This document shows positions 55,679 to 63,888 of a stretch of 64,000 nucleotides of DNA, one piece after another. The notes beneath the pieces are model-generated. The model made no database searches, had not been told where the DNA came from, and worked only from the letters and a program-made list of their open reading frames with translations. Every line of letters starts with the position of its first letter. The first letter of the stretch is position 1. Location of the stretch: NCBI GenBank assembly GCA_021325455.1, contig JAJPHD010000012.1, positions 26,784 through 90,783 of the forward strand. Direction: 5' to 3'. Both the position numbers and the translations under genes were made by a program. This stretch comes from Actinomycetota bacterium (GTDB lineage: Bacteria; Actinomycetota; Acidimicrobiia; Acidimicrobiales; JAJPHD01).

Positions 55679-57505
55679 CTATCTCAGCACCCGGACGGCG
55701 GCATGGGGGGCGCGCCAGGTCAACAGGAGGGAGGGGGTCCCCCGGTGCAGCTCCAAGCGGGCCGCAGGCCGGAACCCCGCCGCCTCGTACAGCCCGATGG
55801 CGCGGGGGTTGTTGGATGCCACCATCACCCGGGCCTGACGCACCCCCCTCCGGGACAGCTCCTCCAGCAGCTCCTCCACCAGCCGCCGGCCCACGCCCCG
55901 CCCCCTGGCTGTGGGGTCGACCGCCATGGCCAGCAGCTCGGCCCGGGGGTAGTCGGCCTCGGCCACCGGGTAGCGCAGGGTCTCCCACACCTTCCGCCAC
56001 GAGGCCGCCAGCCTCGGCGCCGCCAGCAGCCCTGCCACCAGCCCGTCGCGCAGGCTGAACTCCTTGTAGAGCACCCCCACGTCCTCGGTGCCGGCGAGGA
56101 ACCCGAGGGGCCGCCCATCCTGCTCGGCCACCAGGAGTATCGACCCGGGATGGCGGGCCACGGTGCGGTAGAGCCGGCGGAGGAACCCCGTGCCCAGGGT
56201 GGGGAGGAAGCCCTCCACTATGGACGTGGCATGCAGGAGGGCGGCGAAACCGGCGTCTGCCTCCGTCCCCGGCCGCACCGAGATGCCCGCCTCGGCCTTC
56301 GGTGGGCTCAGCAGGGCGCCCCCCGTAGGGATGCGGCGCCGCCCGGGCCGGCGGGCCCCGGCCTCGGCCAGCAGCCGGCCGTAGACCTCCAAGGTGGTGT
56401 CGACGACCCGGGCCTGGTCGAAGTCACGGAGGGCCTTCTGCCTGGCACGCCGGCCCATGGCCGTCCTGAGGGCCGGGTCCCGGGCCAGCCTCTCCAGGGC
56501 GTCGGCCAGGGCTGAGGGGGCGCCGACGGGGACGAGGAGCCCCGTGGAGCCGTGCTCGACCACCTGACGGCAGCCGCGGATGTCGGTGGCGACCACCGGC
56601 AGCCCCATGGCCGCAGCCTCCATGGCCGAGCGGGGGAAGCCCTCCCGGTGCGAGGCCAGGACGTAGATGTCGAGGCCGGCATAGACCCGCTCCACATCGC
56701 AACGGTGCCCGAGCAGCACCACTCCCGCCGCCCGGGCCCGCTCCAGGTCCTCCCGGCCCAGCCGGTCCTCCTTGTCGGGGTCCTCGGGCCCTGCCACCAC
56801 GAGCATGGTCCCCGGCTGGCGCCGGCGCAGCATGCGGGCCGCCCCGAAGAGCTCCGGGTATCCCTTCTCGCCCACCAGGCGACCCACCGCCCCCACCACC
56901 ACGGTGCCCTCCGAGGCTCCCCACTCCGCTCTGAGCTTGGCCCGGTCCTCCTCCCTGCCGGTGGGCCGGAAGCGCTCCAGGTCGATGCCGTTGCCGAGAC
57001 GGTGGAGCCGCCTCCGGGGGACACCAAGGTGAGCCAGGGTCTCGAGGTCCTCGGGGTTCTGCACCAGCTCGGCGTCCGAGCAGGCGGCCGCCAGCCGCTC
57101 CAGCCCGTACACCACCGCCCGCCGCCTCCAGGAGTCGTCGCGGGTGGCGTACAGGCCGTGCACCGTGTTGACCACCACAGGCACCCCGGCAGCCCGGGCT
57201 GCCAGCCGCCCGTACAGGCCGGGCTTGGGGTTGTGGGTGTGCACGATGTCGGGGCGCAGCATCCGGCACAGGCCGTAGAACTCGGCCATGGCCCGGGCGT
57301 CGTCGACCGGGGACATGGCTCGGGTGGCGTGCGTGAGCGAGATGTGCCTTATGCCCGCCTCCACCAGGCCCGCCACGAACCTCCCGGGGGCGGACACCCC
57401 TACCACCTCGTACCCGGCCCGGGTGAAGGCCTCCAGCTGGGGACCGAGGAGGAGGGCCAGGCTCATGTCCGTGGTGGTGAGATGGACCAGGCGGGGCCGG
57501 CTCAT
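55679..57505 (-). CDS. GT4-family glycosyltransferase fused to C-terminal GNAT acetyltransferase
   Basis: GT: DIVHTHNPKPGLYGRLAARAAGVP, VVVGAVGRLVGEKGYPELFGAARML, VLASHREGFPRSAMEAAAMGLPVVATDIRGCRQVVEHGSTGLLVP; GNAT: LLAMAVDPTARGRGVGRRLVEELLEELSRRGVRQARVMVASNNPRAIGLYEAAGF. Confidence 0.88.
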   Translation of the reverse strand: MSRPRLVHLTTTDMSLALLLGPQLEAFTRAGYEVVGVSAPGRFVAGLVEAGIRHISLTHATRAMSPVDDARAMAEFYGLCRMLRPDIVHTHNPKPGLYGRLAARAAGVPVVVNTVHGLYATRDDSWRRRAVVYGLERLAAACSDAELVQNPEDLETLAHLGVPRRRLHRLGNGIDLERFRPTGREEDRAKLRAEWGASEGTVVVGAVGRLVGEKGYPELFGAARMLRRRQPGTMLVVAGPEDPDKEDRLGREDLERARAAGVVLLGHRCDVERVYAGLDIYVLASHREGFPRSAMEAAAMGLPVVATDIRGCRQVVEHGSTGLLVPVGAPSALADALERLARDPALRTAMGRRARQKALRDFDQARVVDTTLEVYGRLLAEAGARRPGRRRIPTGGALLSPPKAEAGISVRPGTEADAGFAALLHATSIVEGFLPTLGTGFLRRLYRTVARHPGSILLVAEQDGRPLGFLAGTEDVGVLYKEFSLRDGLVAGLLAAPRLAASWRKVWETLRYPVAEADYPRAELLAMAVDPTARGRGVGRRLVEELLEELSRRGVRQARVMVASNNPRAIGLYEAAGFRPAARLELHRGTPSLLLTWRAPHAAVRVLR

Positions 57506-57612
57506 CGATACCACCTCGGGCCCGGGCAGCCGGCGAGTCCTTGTCCCCAAGCCACGAGAGCCATTCTCGCGCCCCTGCTCGGGGGCGGAAAGGTCCGGGC
57601 TGACGGTGCTGC

Positions 57613-58455
57613 TCAGCTTGCCGCCCTCGCGTAGCGGCGCCGGTTGGCCAGGGCCCGCAGCCGGTCCTCCGCCCCCATGCCGCCCGCCGCCTTGCATTCG
57701 AACCACCTGAGGCCGTCGGACACCTGGATGGGGCTGCGGGCCAGCCGGTGGGGGTCGGTGGCTCCGTAGGGGTTGGGCCGGGTGCCCGCCAGTGCCGCCG
57801 AGGCGAAGCGGCCCCGTACCGCCGCCTCGGCAGAAGGAGAGCCGGCGAGGGCCTTGGGGTAGGCGAAGTGCCTGGCGGCCACGCCCAGGCGCTCCCCGAT
57901 GAGCCCGATGGAGCGATCCAGCTCGGCGTCGACCTGGGAAGGGGACAGGCGGTCCAGGAGGGAGTGGGTGTGGGTGTGGGAGCCCACCGTCACCAGCCCG
58001 GTGGAGAGGGCCTCGGCCAGCCCTGACCAGGTGAGAGGAGCGCCGTCGGCGGGGAAGGGGCGGCCCCGCTCGATGAAGTCCGTGGCCACGTACAAGGTGG
58101 CAGGGAGGCGGTGGGTGGCCAGGACGGGGAGGGCCTCGTCGAGGAAGTCTGCCGTGCCGTCGTCGAAGGTGACCACGACAGGGGGCGGGCCCGAAGGGGG
58201 GTCGCCCTCCAGGAGGGCCAGGGCCCGGTCCAGGCTGACCACCCGGGCCGTGGCCGCCAGCCGGGCCATCTGCTCGGCGAAGAGCGGGGTGGGGAGGTCT
58301 ACCTGGAGGGAGGAGCGCCTGCCCACCCGATGGTAGATGAGGACCACCACCCCGGGGCCCGGGACCTGCACCCGGTCCAGGGCGGCGGCCGTCCGCTTGG
58401 CCAGGGCCCGCCCGGCCTCGGCCACACGCCGGCGCATCGCGCCGCTCCCCCCCAT
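57613..58455 (-). CDS. Polysaccharide deacetylase (NodB-like)
   Basis: GVVVLIYHRVG, PVVVTFDDGTADFLDEALPVLATHRLPATLYVATDFI, VTVGSHTHTHSLLDRLSPSQVDAEL, FAYPKALAG. Confidence 0.9.
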   Translation of the reverse strand: MGGSGAMRRRVAEAGRALAKRTAAALDRVQVPGPGVVVLIYHRVGRRSSLQVDLPTPLFAEQMARLAATARVVSLDRALALLEGDPPSGPPPVVVTFDDGTADFLDEALPVLATHRLPATLYVATDFIERGRPFPADGAPLTWSGLAEALSTGLVTVGSHTHTHSLLDRLSPSQVDAELDRSIGLIGERLGVAARHFAYPKALAGSPSAEAAVRGRFASAALAGTRPNPYGATDPHRLARSPIQVSDGLRWFECKAAGGMGAEDRLRALANRRRYARAAS

Positions 58456-58480
58456 GGCGGTGGCCGGAGGCCGGGAGGCC

Positions 58481-58633
58481 CTAGGACCTTTGGAGCGACA
58501 GCAGGTCGGTGGCGGGCGGGGTCACGACCACGACCGCGCCCGGCTTGCCATCAGCGTCGAGAAGGACATCCTGCTTCCAGGACTCCAGCCAGGCTGGGAG
58601 CCTGACACCTACGGGAGCCACCAGCTTTATCAT
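58481..58633 (-). CDS. Candidate 50-aa small protein (absent from ORF track)
   Basis: GGAGG-N7-ATG; MIKLVAPVGVRLPAWLESWKQDVLLDADGKPGAVVVVTPPATDLLSLQRS*; co-directional with the flanking glycan genes. Confidence 0.5.
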   Translation of the reverse strand: MIKLVAPVGVRLPAWLESWKQDVLLDADGKPGAVVVVTPPATDLLSLQRS

Positions 58634-58810
58634 CGAGCATCCTCCGACCGCGCAAAACAACTCTTGCCGGCGGCCGGTTTCGCCCTAGCTCCCCCCGTGG
58701 CACTCGGCGACCATCACGCCCCGAGGATCAATGCTCCGCCTCTCTTTGTGAGATGTTACACGGGGTGACCAAGGGATGCAACTGCTGGTCCCGAGGGGGG
58801 TGGTTCCTCC

Positions 58811-59611
58811 TCAGCGGACCCCGGCCAGCACCCGCCGGGCCAGGTAGCCCCAGAGGGTCGGGTGCGAGCGCAGCACCGAGCTCTCGCCGGCGCCGTCCAG
58901 GGGGCCCACCTCCGCCGGGGGCTCCCCGGCCAGGAACGCGGCGGCGGCCCGGGCGAGAAGGGGGAGCCCGCAGGCCAGGTGCAGGTACGGGTAGGTGGCG
59001 ATGGAGTCCTCGGGCTCGGCCCTGAAGGTGGCCTGGGCGAGGATACCCCCGGTGTCGATCCCCTGGTCCACCAGGTGCACGGTGCTGCCGACCAGGTCGG
59101 GACGGCCCTCGGCCAGGGCCCAGTACCCCCCGTGCACGCCCCGGTAGCGGGGGGTCAGACCGGCGTGGAGGTTGACGAATGGTGCTGGCACACAGCGGAG
59201 GGTCTCGCCCGACACGATCCGGGTGCCCTGGAGGATGACGAGGGCGGGCTGGAGGCGGCCCAGCAGCTGGTGGGCCTCGGGGCTGTTGACGGAGGAGACG
59301 TGGTGCTGGGGGGCAACAGCGCGGTCATCCAGGCCGGCGGAGCGGAGTATGGCCCGGGCACGGGGCTTGCTGCGGTGGGTGAGCCAGGGCATGAGCAGCG
59401 TGACCAGGGCCACCTGCCCGGCAACCGACGGCCAGCCCAGGCGGCGGGCCCGCCGTCGGGCCAGCTGCAGGCGGGGCACGGGCTCCTCGGTCACCAGCAC
59501 CAGGCCCGGCAGGCGGGGGGCCAGGTAGCGGTAGACGATGGCGGTGGGGAAGCCCGGGCCGGCGAGTAGGACCACGGGGCCCCTGAGGGGGTCAGGGCCG
59601 GCCTGTCCCAT
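58811..59611 (-). CDS. Formyltransferase-family protein (Fmt/ArnA-like)
   Basis: FVNLHAGLTPRYRGVHGGYWALAEGRPDLVGSTVHLVDQGIDTGGILAQ (formyltransferase active-site region). Confidence 0.87.
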   Translation of the reverse strand: MGQAGPDPLRGPVVLLAGPGFPTAIVYRYLAPRLPGLVLVTEEPVPRLQLARRRARRLGWPSVAGQVALVTLLMPWLTHRSKPRARAILRSAGLDDRAVAPQHHVSSVNSPEAHQLLGRLQPALVILQGTRIVSGETLRCVPAPFVNLHAGLTPRYRGVHGGYWALAEGRPDLVGSTVHLVDQGIDTGGILAQATFRAEPEDSIATYPYLHLACGLPLLARAAAAFLAGEPPAEVGPLDGAGESSVLRSHPTLWGYLARRVLAGVR

Positions 59612-60806
59612 GGCACCACGCTCCGGACAGAGGCACGGCGGGCCCGGCTGTGGGGGGAGCCAGTTCCATGTAGAGCCTCTCCACCCGCTCCACCGCCGAG
59701 CTCACATCGAAGCGGGAGCCCGCCACCCGCGCTGCCGCTGCCATGCGGGACCTGGTCTCGGGGACCAGTATCAAGGACCGCAGGGCCTGGGCCAGGGCGA
59801 CGGGGTCCCCGGGCGGCACGAGAAGCCCCTCGCCCTCGGTCACCGCGGCGGCGACATCACCCACGGCCGTGGCCACCACCGGCACCCCGACGGCGAGGGC
59901 CTCCATCACGGCCACCGGGAACGCCTCGTGATGGGAGGACAGGACGAAGACGTCGGACCCCGCTATGACCCGGGCGCCGTCCCGGCGGAACCCGGCCAGC
60001 GTGAAGTGGTCCTCCAGCCCCAGAGCGTTCCTCTGTGCGGTGACGGAGGCCTGGAGTGGGCCGCTGCCCACGGCCACGAAGCGCACGGGGAGCCCCTCGT
60101 CCAGCAGGAGCCTGGCGGCGGGGAGCAGCACGTCGTAGCCCTTCTCCGGACGGAGGTTGGCAACAGTGGCCACCAGTACCTCTCCCGGGCCGATGCCGAA
60201 CTCGGCCCTTATCTCCTCGCGCACCTCGGGCCCGTAGGAGCGCAGCCGGGCCAGGTCCAGGCCGTGCACGAGGATCTCGGTGCGGGCCCGCAGCGGGGCG
60301 GGCATGGCTGCCCAGGCCGACTGGGACACGGCCAGGTCGGCGTCATCCAGCCGGAAGGTGAGGCGGTCAAGTAGGCGCACCGGTGAGGCCGTGAAGGGCC
60401 AGATGTTGTGCTGGGTGTGGACGATCTTGGGCCTTTGGGAGGCGGGGAGGCTGCGCACCACCAGGCGCCCCATCCCGGCGCTGTAGGGGAGGTGCAGGTG
60501 GACAACGTCGTAGCGGCCCTCCTGGAGCAGGCGGCGCAGTCGCACCAGCCACCCCAGGTCGTAGTGGCTGGTGGCGCCGAGGCAGTGAACGGCGACGCCG
60601 GTCTCCGCCACCGGTCCGGCCAGCTGGTCGGCATGGCGCAAGACGTAGGCCACCTCCATGTCGAAGCGATCAGCGTCCCGCGCCTGGGCGAACAGGAGGA
60701 TGAGCTGCTCGGCGCCCCCGAAGGTGAGTCCCTTGATCAGGTGGAGAACCCGGAGGCGCTCCCGCCTCCGGGCCTCGACGGCCACCGCCCCACCAACCTC
60801 CCCCAC
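59592..60806 (-). CDS. GT4-family glycosyltransferase
   Basis: RVLHLIKGLTFGGAEQLILLFAQA, EVLVATVANLRPEKGYDVLLPAARLLL, VFVLSSHHEAFPVAVMEALAVGVPVVATAVGDVAAAV. GTG 60806 chosen from TATCCT-like signal TATGCT-N7; ATG 60818 is an alternative. Confidence 0.9.
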   Translation of the reverse strand: MGEVGGAVAVEARRRERLRVLHLIKGLTFGGAEQLILLFAQARDADRFDMEVAYVLRHADQLAGPVAETGVAVHCLGATSHYDLGWLVRLRRLLQEGRYDVVHLHLPYSAGMGRLVVRSLPASQRPKIVHTQHNIWPFTASPVRLLDRLTFRLDDADLAVSQSAWAAMPAPLRARTEILVHGLDLARLRSYGPEVREEIRAEFGIGPGEVLVATVANLRPEKGYDVLLPAARLLLDEGLPVRFVAVGSGPLQASVTAQRNALGLEDHFTLAGFRRDGARVIAGSDVFVLSSHHEAFPVAVMEALAVGVPVVATAVGDVAAAVTEGEGLLVPPGDPVALAQALRSLILVPETRSRMAAAARVAGSRFDVSSAVERVERLYMELAPPTAGPAVPLSGAWCHGTGRP

Positions 60807-60866
60807 AGCCGGAAGCATAATCCCGGGCGGAGGGATCGGTGGGGCGGTGGGCCGGCTAGCCCGCTG

Positions 60867-61448
60867 CTAGCACTTGGCGGCGCAGAGGGTGGTGGAGGTG
60901 GCGGTCCCGTTGATGCAGCCGGCCCTGTCGGGCTTTCCTGTGGTGCAGTTGACGATCCCGCCGTGGACCTCCCAGGAGTCCAGGGTCACCCCGTTCGGCA
61001 GGCTCAGGGTGAAGCTGCCCGGGGTGCTGCAGCTGCTCCCGTTGGTGATGGTGCCGGTGACCGTGGGGCCTGGGTAGTTCTTGGGGTAGCTGCTGGGCCC
61101 CCCAGGAGGCCAGCTGACAGGCGGGCAGAACGCTCCCCCGACCACCCCGTCGGGATAGCAGGGATAGGCGTTGTTGTTGTTCTCGGCGGCGAAGGTGAGC
61201 GAGCTCCCGGATGGCTCCGCCTTGAGCAGGTAGTTCACGCCGTCGTAGGTGACCACGATCCCCACCCATGAGATGGAGGAGATGCAGTTGGACAAACCTG
61301 GAGGTGCTGACGAGGCCGCTGCCTTGGCGACCAGGCTCTCGATCACCGGGGGGGCCCACACCGCTGCGCTGGCCACCGCCGCCCCTCCGACGAGCACCCG
61401 GCGCCGGCTGATCTGGTGGTGCTGGCCGTCCTGCTCTAGCTCTTCCAC
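60867..61448 (-). CDS. Tat-exported, cysteine-rich secreted protein of unknown function
   Basis: Twin-arginine SRRRVLVGGAAVASAAVWAPPVIESL; mature region has 8 Cys, ends CAAKC; SD GGAGGGAG before GTG 61448. Confidence 0.75.
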   Translation of the reverse strand: MEELEQDGQHHQISRRRVLVGGAAVASAAVWAPPVIESLVAKAAASSAPPGLSNCISSISWVGIVVTYDGVNYLLKAEPSGSSLTFAAENNNNAYPCYPDGVVGGAFCPPVSWPPGGPSSYPKNYPGPTVTGTITNGSSCSTPGSFTLSLPNGVTLDSWEVHGGIVNCTTGKPDRAGCINGTATSTTLCAAKC

Positions 61449-61646
61449 GGGTCTCCCTCCCCTGTTCTTCCGCGAGGCAGGGTGCCTACGCAGGTGTTCG
61501 CCATGAACGGTACCTGATGACCTCACGGAGCAAGTACGGAGAGCGACGGATATTTTCTACGACGCGCTGGGCCCGGCGCCGCCGTGCGCTGGGGGCCAGC
61601 GACGGTTAGCATGGCGCCCGTCGTGAGGTGACCAGGGGGGGGAGAG

Positions 61647-61691
61647 ATGCACCTCGGGGGGACAGGCTGCGAGGCGGGAGCGGGGACATGA
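61647..61691 (+). CDS. Candidate 14-aa upstream ORF overlapping cysD start
   Basis: GGGAGAG-ATG; MHLGGTGCEAGAGT*; TGA overlaps ATG of cysD (ATGA). Confidence 0.4.
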   Translation: MHLGGTGCEAGAGT

Positions 61692-62620
61692 GCACCGTCG
61701 ATTTCACCTCTCTGCCCCGCTACCAGCTCTCGCACCTGGACGCCCTGGAGGCAGAGGCCATCTATGTCATGCGGGAGGTGGCCGCCGAGGTGGAGCGTCC
61801 GGCCCTGCTCTTCAGCGGAGGCAAGGACTCGGCCGTGCTGCTGGCCCTGGCCGAGAAGGCCTTCCGCCCCGCTCGCTTCCCTTTCCCGATACTGCACGTG
61901 GACACGGGCCACAACTTCCCCGAGGCGCTGGCCTTCAGGGACAAGAGGGTGGCCGAGCTGGGCGAGCGCCTCATCGTGGCCTCGGTGCAGGAGAGCATCG
62001 ACAAGGGCCTGGTGGCTGAGCCCGGGCCGGCCAACCCTTCCCGTAACCGGGCCCAGAGCGTGACCCTCTTGGAGGCCGTCTCTACCCATCGCCTCCAGGC
62101 CCTCTTCGGGGGAGCCCGCCGGGACGAGGAGAAGGCCCGGGCCAAGGAGCGGTTCTTGTCCTTCAGGGACTCCTTCGGTGCCTGGGACCCCAAGGCGCAG
62201 CGCCCCGAGGTGTGGAGCCTCTACAACGCCCGGATCCACCCGGGGGAGCACCTGCGGGTCTTCCCGATCTCCAACTGGACCGAGCTGGACGTGTGGCGCT
62301 ACATAGAGAAGGAGGGCCTGGAGCTGCCCTCTTTGTACTTCGCCCACCGGCGCACGGTCTTCCAGAGGGACGGGATGACCCTGGCGGTCAGCCCCTACTT
62401 GCCCTTGAGGCCCGGCGAGGAGCCCTATGAGGCCACGGTTCGCTTTCGCACCGTGGGGGACATGAGCTGCACGGGGGCAGTGGAGTCATCCGCCTCGACG
62501 GTGGCCGAGGTAATAGAGGAGGTGGCATCCAGCCGCATCACCGAGCGGGGGGCCACCCGGGCCGACGACCGCACCTCGGAGTGCGCCATGGAGGACCGCA
62601 AGAAGGAGGGGTACTTCTGA
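61688..62620 (+). CDS. cysD: Sulfate adenylyltransferase subunit 2
   Basis: LSHLDALEAEAIYVMREVAAEVERPALLFSGGKDSAVLLALAEKAF, HVDTGHNFPEALAFRD, IHPGEHLRVFPISNWTELDVWRYIEKEGLELPSLYFAHRR. Confidence 0.97.
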   Translation: MSTVDFTSLPRYQLSHLDALEAEAIYVMREVAAEVERPALLFSGGKDSAVLLALAEKAFRPARFPFPILHVDTGHNFPEALAFRDKRVAELGERLIVASVQESIDKGLVAEPGPANPSRNRAQSVTLLEAVSTHRLQALFGGARRDEEKARAKERFLSFRDSFGAWDPKAQRPEVWSLYNARIHPGEHLRVFPISNWTELDVWRYIEKEGLELPSLYFAHRRTVFQRDGMTLAVSPYLPLRPGEEPYEATVRFRTVGDMSCTGAVESSASTVAEVIEEVASSRITERGATRADDRTSECAMEDRKKEGYF

Positions 62621-63888
62621 TGGGGGACCAGAGGCCGGCCCCCAAGGAGCTGGTCAGGCTGTGCACGGCGGGGTCGGTGGACGACGGCAAGTCCACCTTG
62701 ATCGGGAGGCTCCTCTACGACTCCAAGGCCCTGTTGGAGGACCAGCTGGAGGCGCTGGAGCGGGCCAGCTTGGCCCGGGGCCTGGACCACGTGGAGCTGG
62801 CCCTGCTCACCGACGGGCTGCGGGCCGAGCGGGAGCAGGGCATCACCATCGACGTGGCCTACCGCTACTTCTCCACGCCCAAGAGGACCTTCATCCTGGC
62901 CGATGCCCCCGGCCACCCGCAGTACACCCGCAACATGGTCACAGGGGCCTCCACCGCCGACGTGGGGGTGATCCTGGTTGACGCCCGCAAGGGCTTGGTG
63001 GAACAGAGCCGCCGGCATGCCTTCATCGCCTCCCTGCTGCGGGTGCCCCACCTGGTGGTGTGCGTGAACAAGATGGACCTGGTCGGCTTTGACCAGGAGG
63101 TGTTCGAGGCCATAAGGGAGGAGTTCACCACCTTTGCCACCCGCTTCGAGGTGACCGACATCTCCTTTGTCCCCATATCGGCCCTCTACGGGGACAACGT
63201 CGTCACCCGCTCGGCTTCCATGGGCTGGTACGAGGGGGCACCCCTCCTGCACCACCTGGAGGAGGTGCACGTGGCCTCGGAGGCCAACCTGGTGGACCTG
63301 CGCTTCCCGGTGCAGTGCACCATCCGTCCCCGCACCCCGGCCCACGCCGACTACCGGGGCTATGCCGGGCGCCTGGTGGGAGGAGTGGTGAGGGTGGGCG
63401 AGGAGGTGGTGGTGCTGCCCTCTGGCTTCGGCACCAGGGTCAGCCGCCTGGAGGCGAGGGGCGCCGGCATCGAGGAGGCCTTCTCGCCCATGTCCGTTAC
63501 CGTCCACCTGGAAGACGACCTGGACGTCTCGCGGGGGGACATGATCTCCCGGGCCCACAACCGCCCCACGTTGACCCAGTCGCTGGAGGCTGTGATGTGC
63601 TGGATGGCCCCCTCCGCCCTCGTGCCCGGGTCGCGCTGGTACCTGAAGCACACCACCCGCACCGTCAAGGCCGTGGTGGACGAGGTCTTCTACCGCTTCG
63701 ACGTGTCCACCTTGCACAGGGACCAGGAAGCCGCCTCGCTCCGCCTGAACGACATAGGCCGAGTGGCCCTGCGCACCTCGGCCCCTCTCATGGTGGACCC
63801 CTACCGGCGCAACCGGGCCACGGGCAGCTTCATCCTGATCGACGAGGCCACCAACGCCACCGCAGGGGCGGGGATGGTGCTCGGGTGA
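62620..63888 (+). CDS. cysN: Sulfate adenylyltransferase subunit 1 (GTPase)
   Basis: LCTAGSVDDGKSTLIGRLLYDSK (G1), EQGITIDVAYRYF, ADAPGHPQYTRNMVTGAS, CVNKMDLVGFD. Confidence 0.97.
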   Translation: MGDQRPAPKELVRLCTAGSVDDGKSTLIGRLLYDSKALLEDQLEALERASLARGLDHVELALLTDGLRAEREQGITIDVAYRYFSTPKRTFILADAPGHPQYTRNMVTGASTADVGVILVDARKGLVEQSRRHAFIASLLRVPHLVVCVNKMDLVGFDQEVFEAIREEFTTFATRFEVTDISFVPISALYGDNVVTRSASMGWYEGAPLLHHLEEVHVASEANLVDLRFPVQCTIRPRTPAHADYRGYAGRLVGGVVRVGEEVVVLPSGFGTRVSRLEARGAGIEEAFSPMSVTVHLEDDLDVSRGDMISRAHNRPTLTQSLEAVMCWMAPSALVPGSRWYLKHTTRTVKAVVDEVFYRFDVSTLHRDQEAASLRLNDIGRVALRTSAPLMVDPYRRNRATGSFILIDEATNATAGAGMVLG

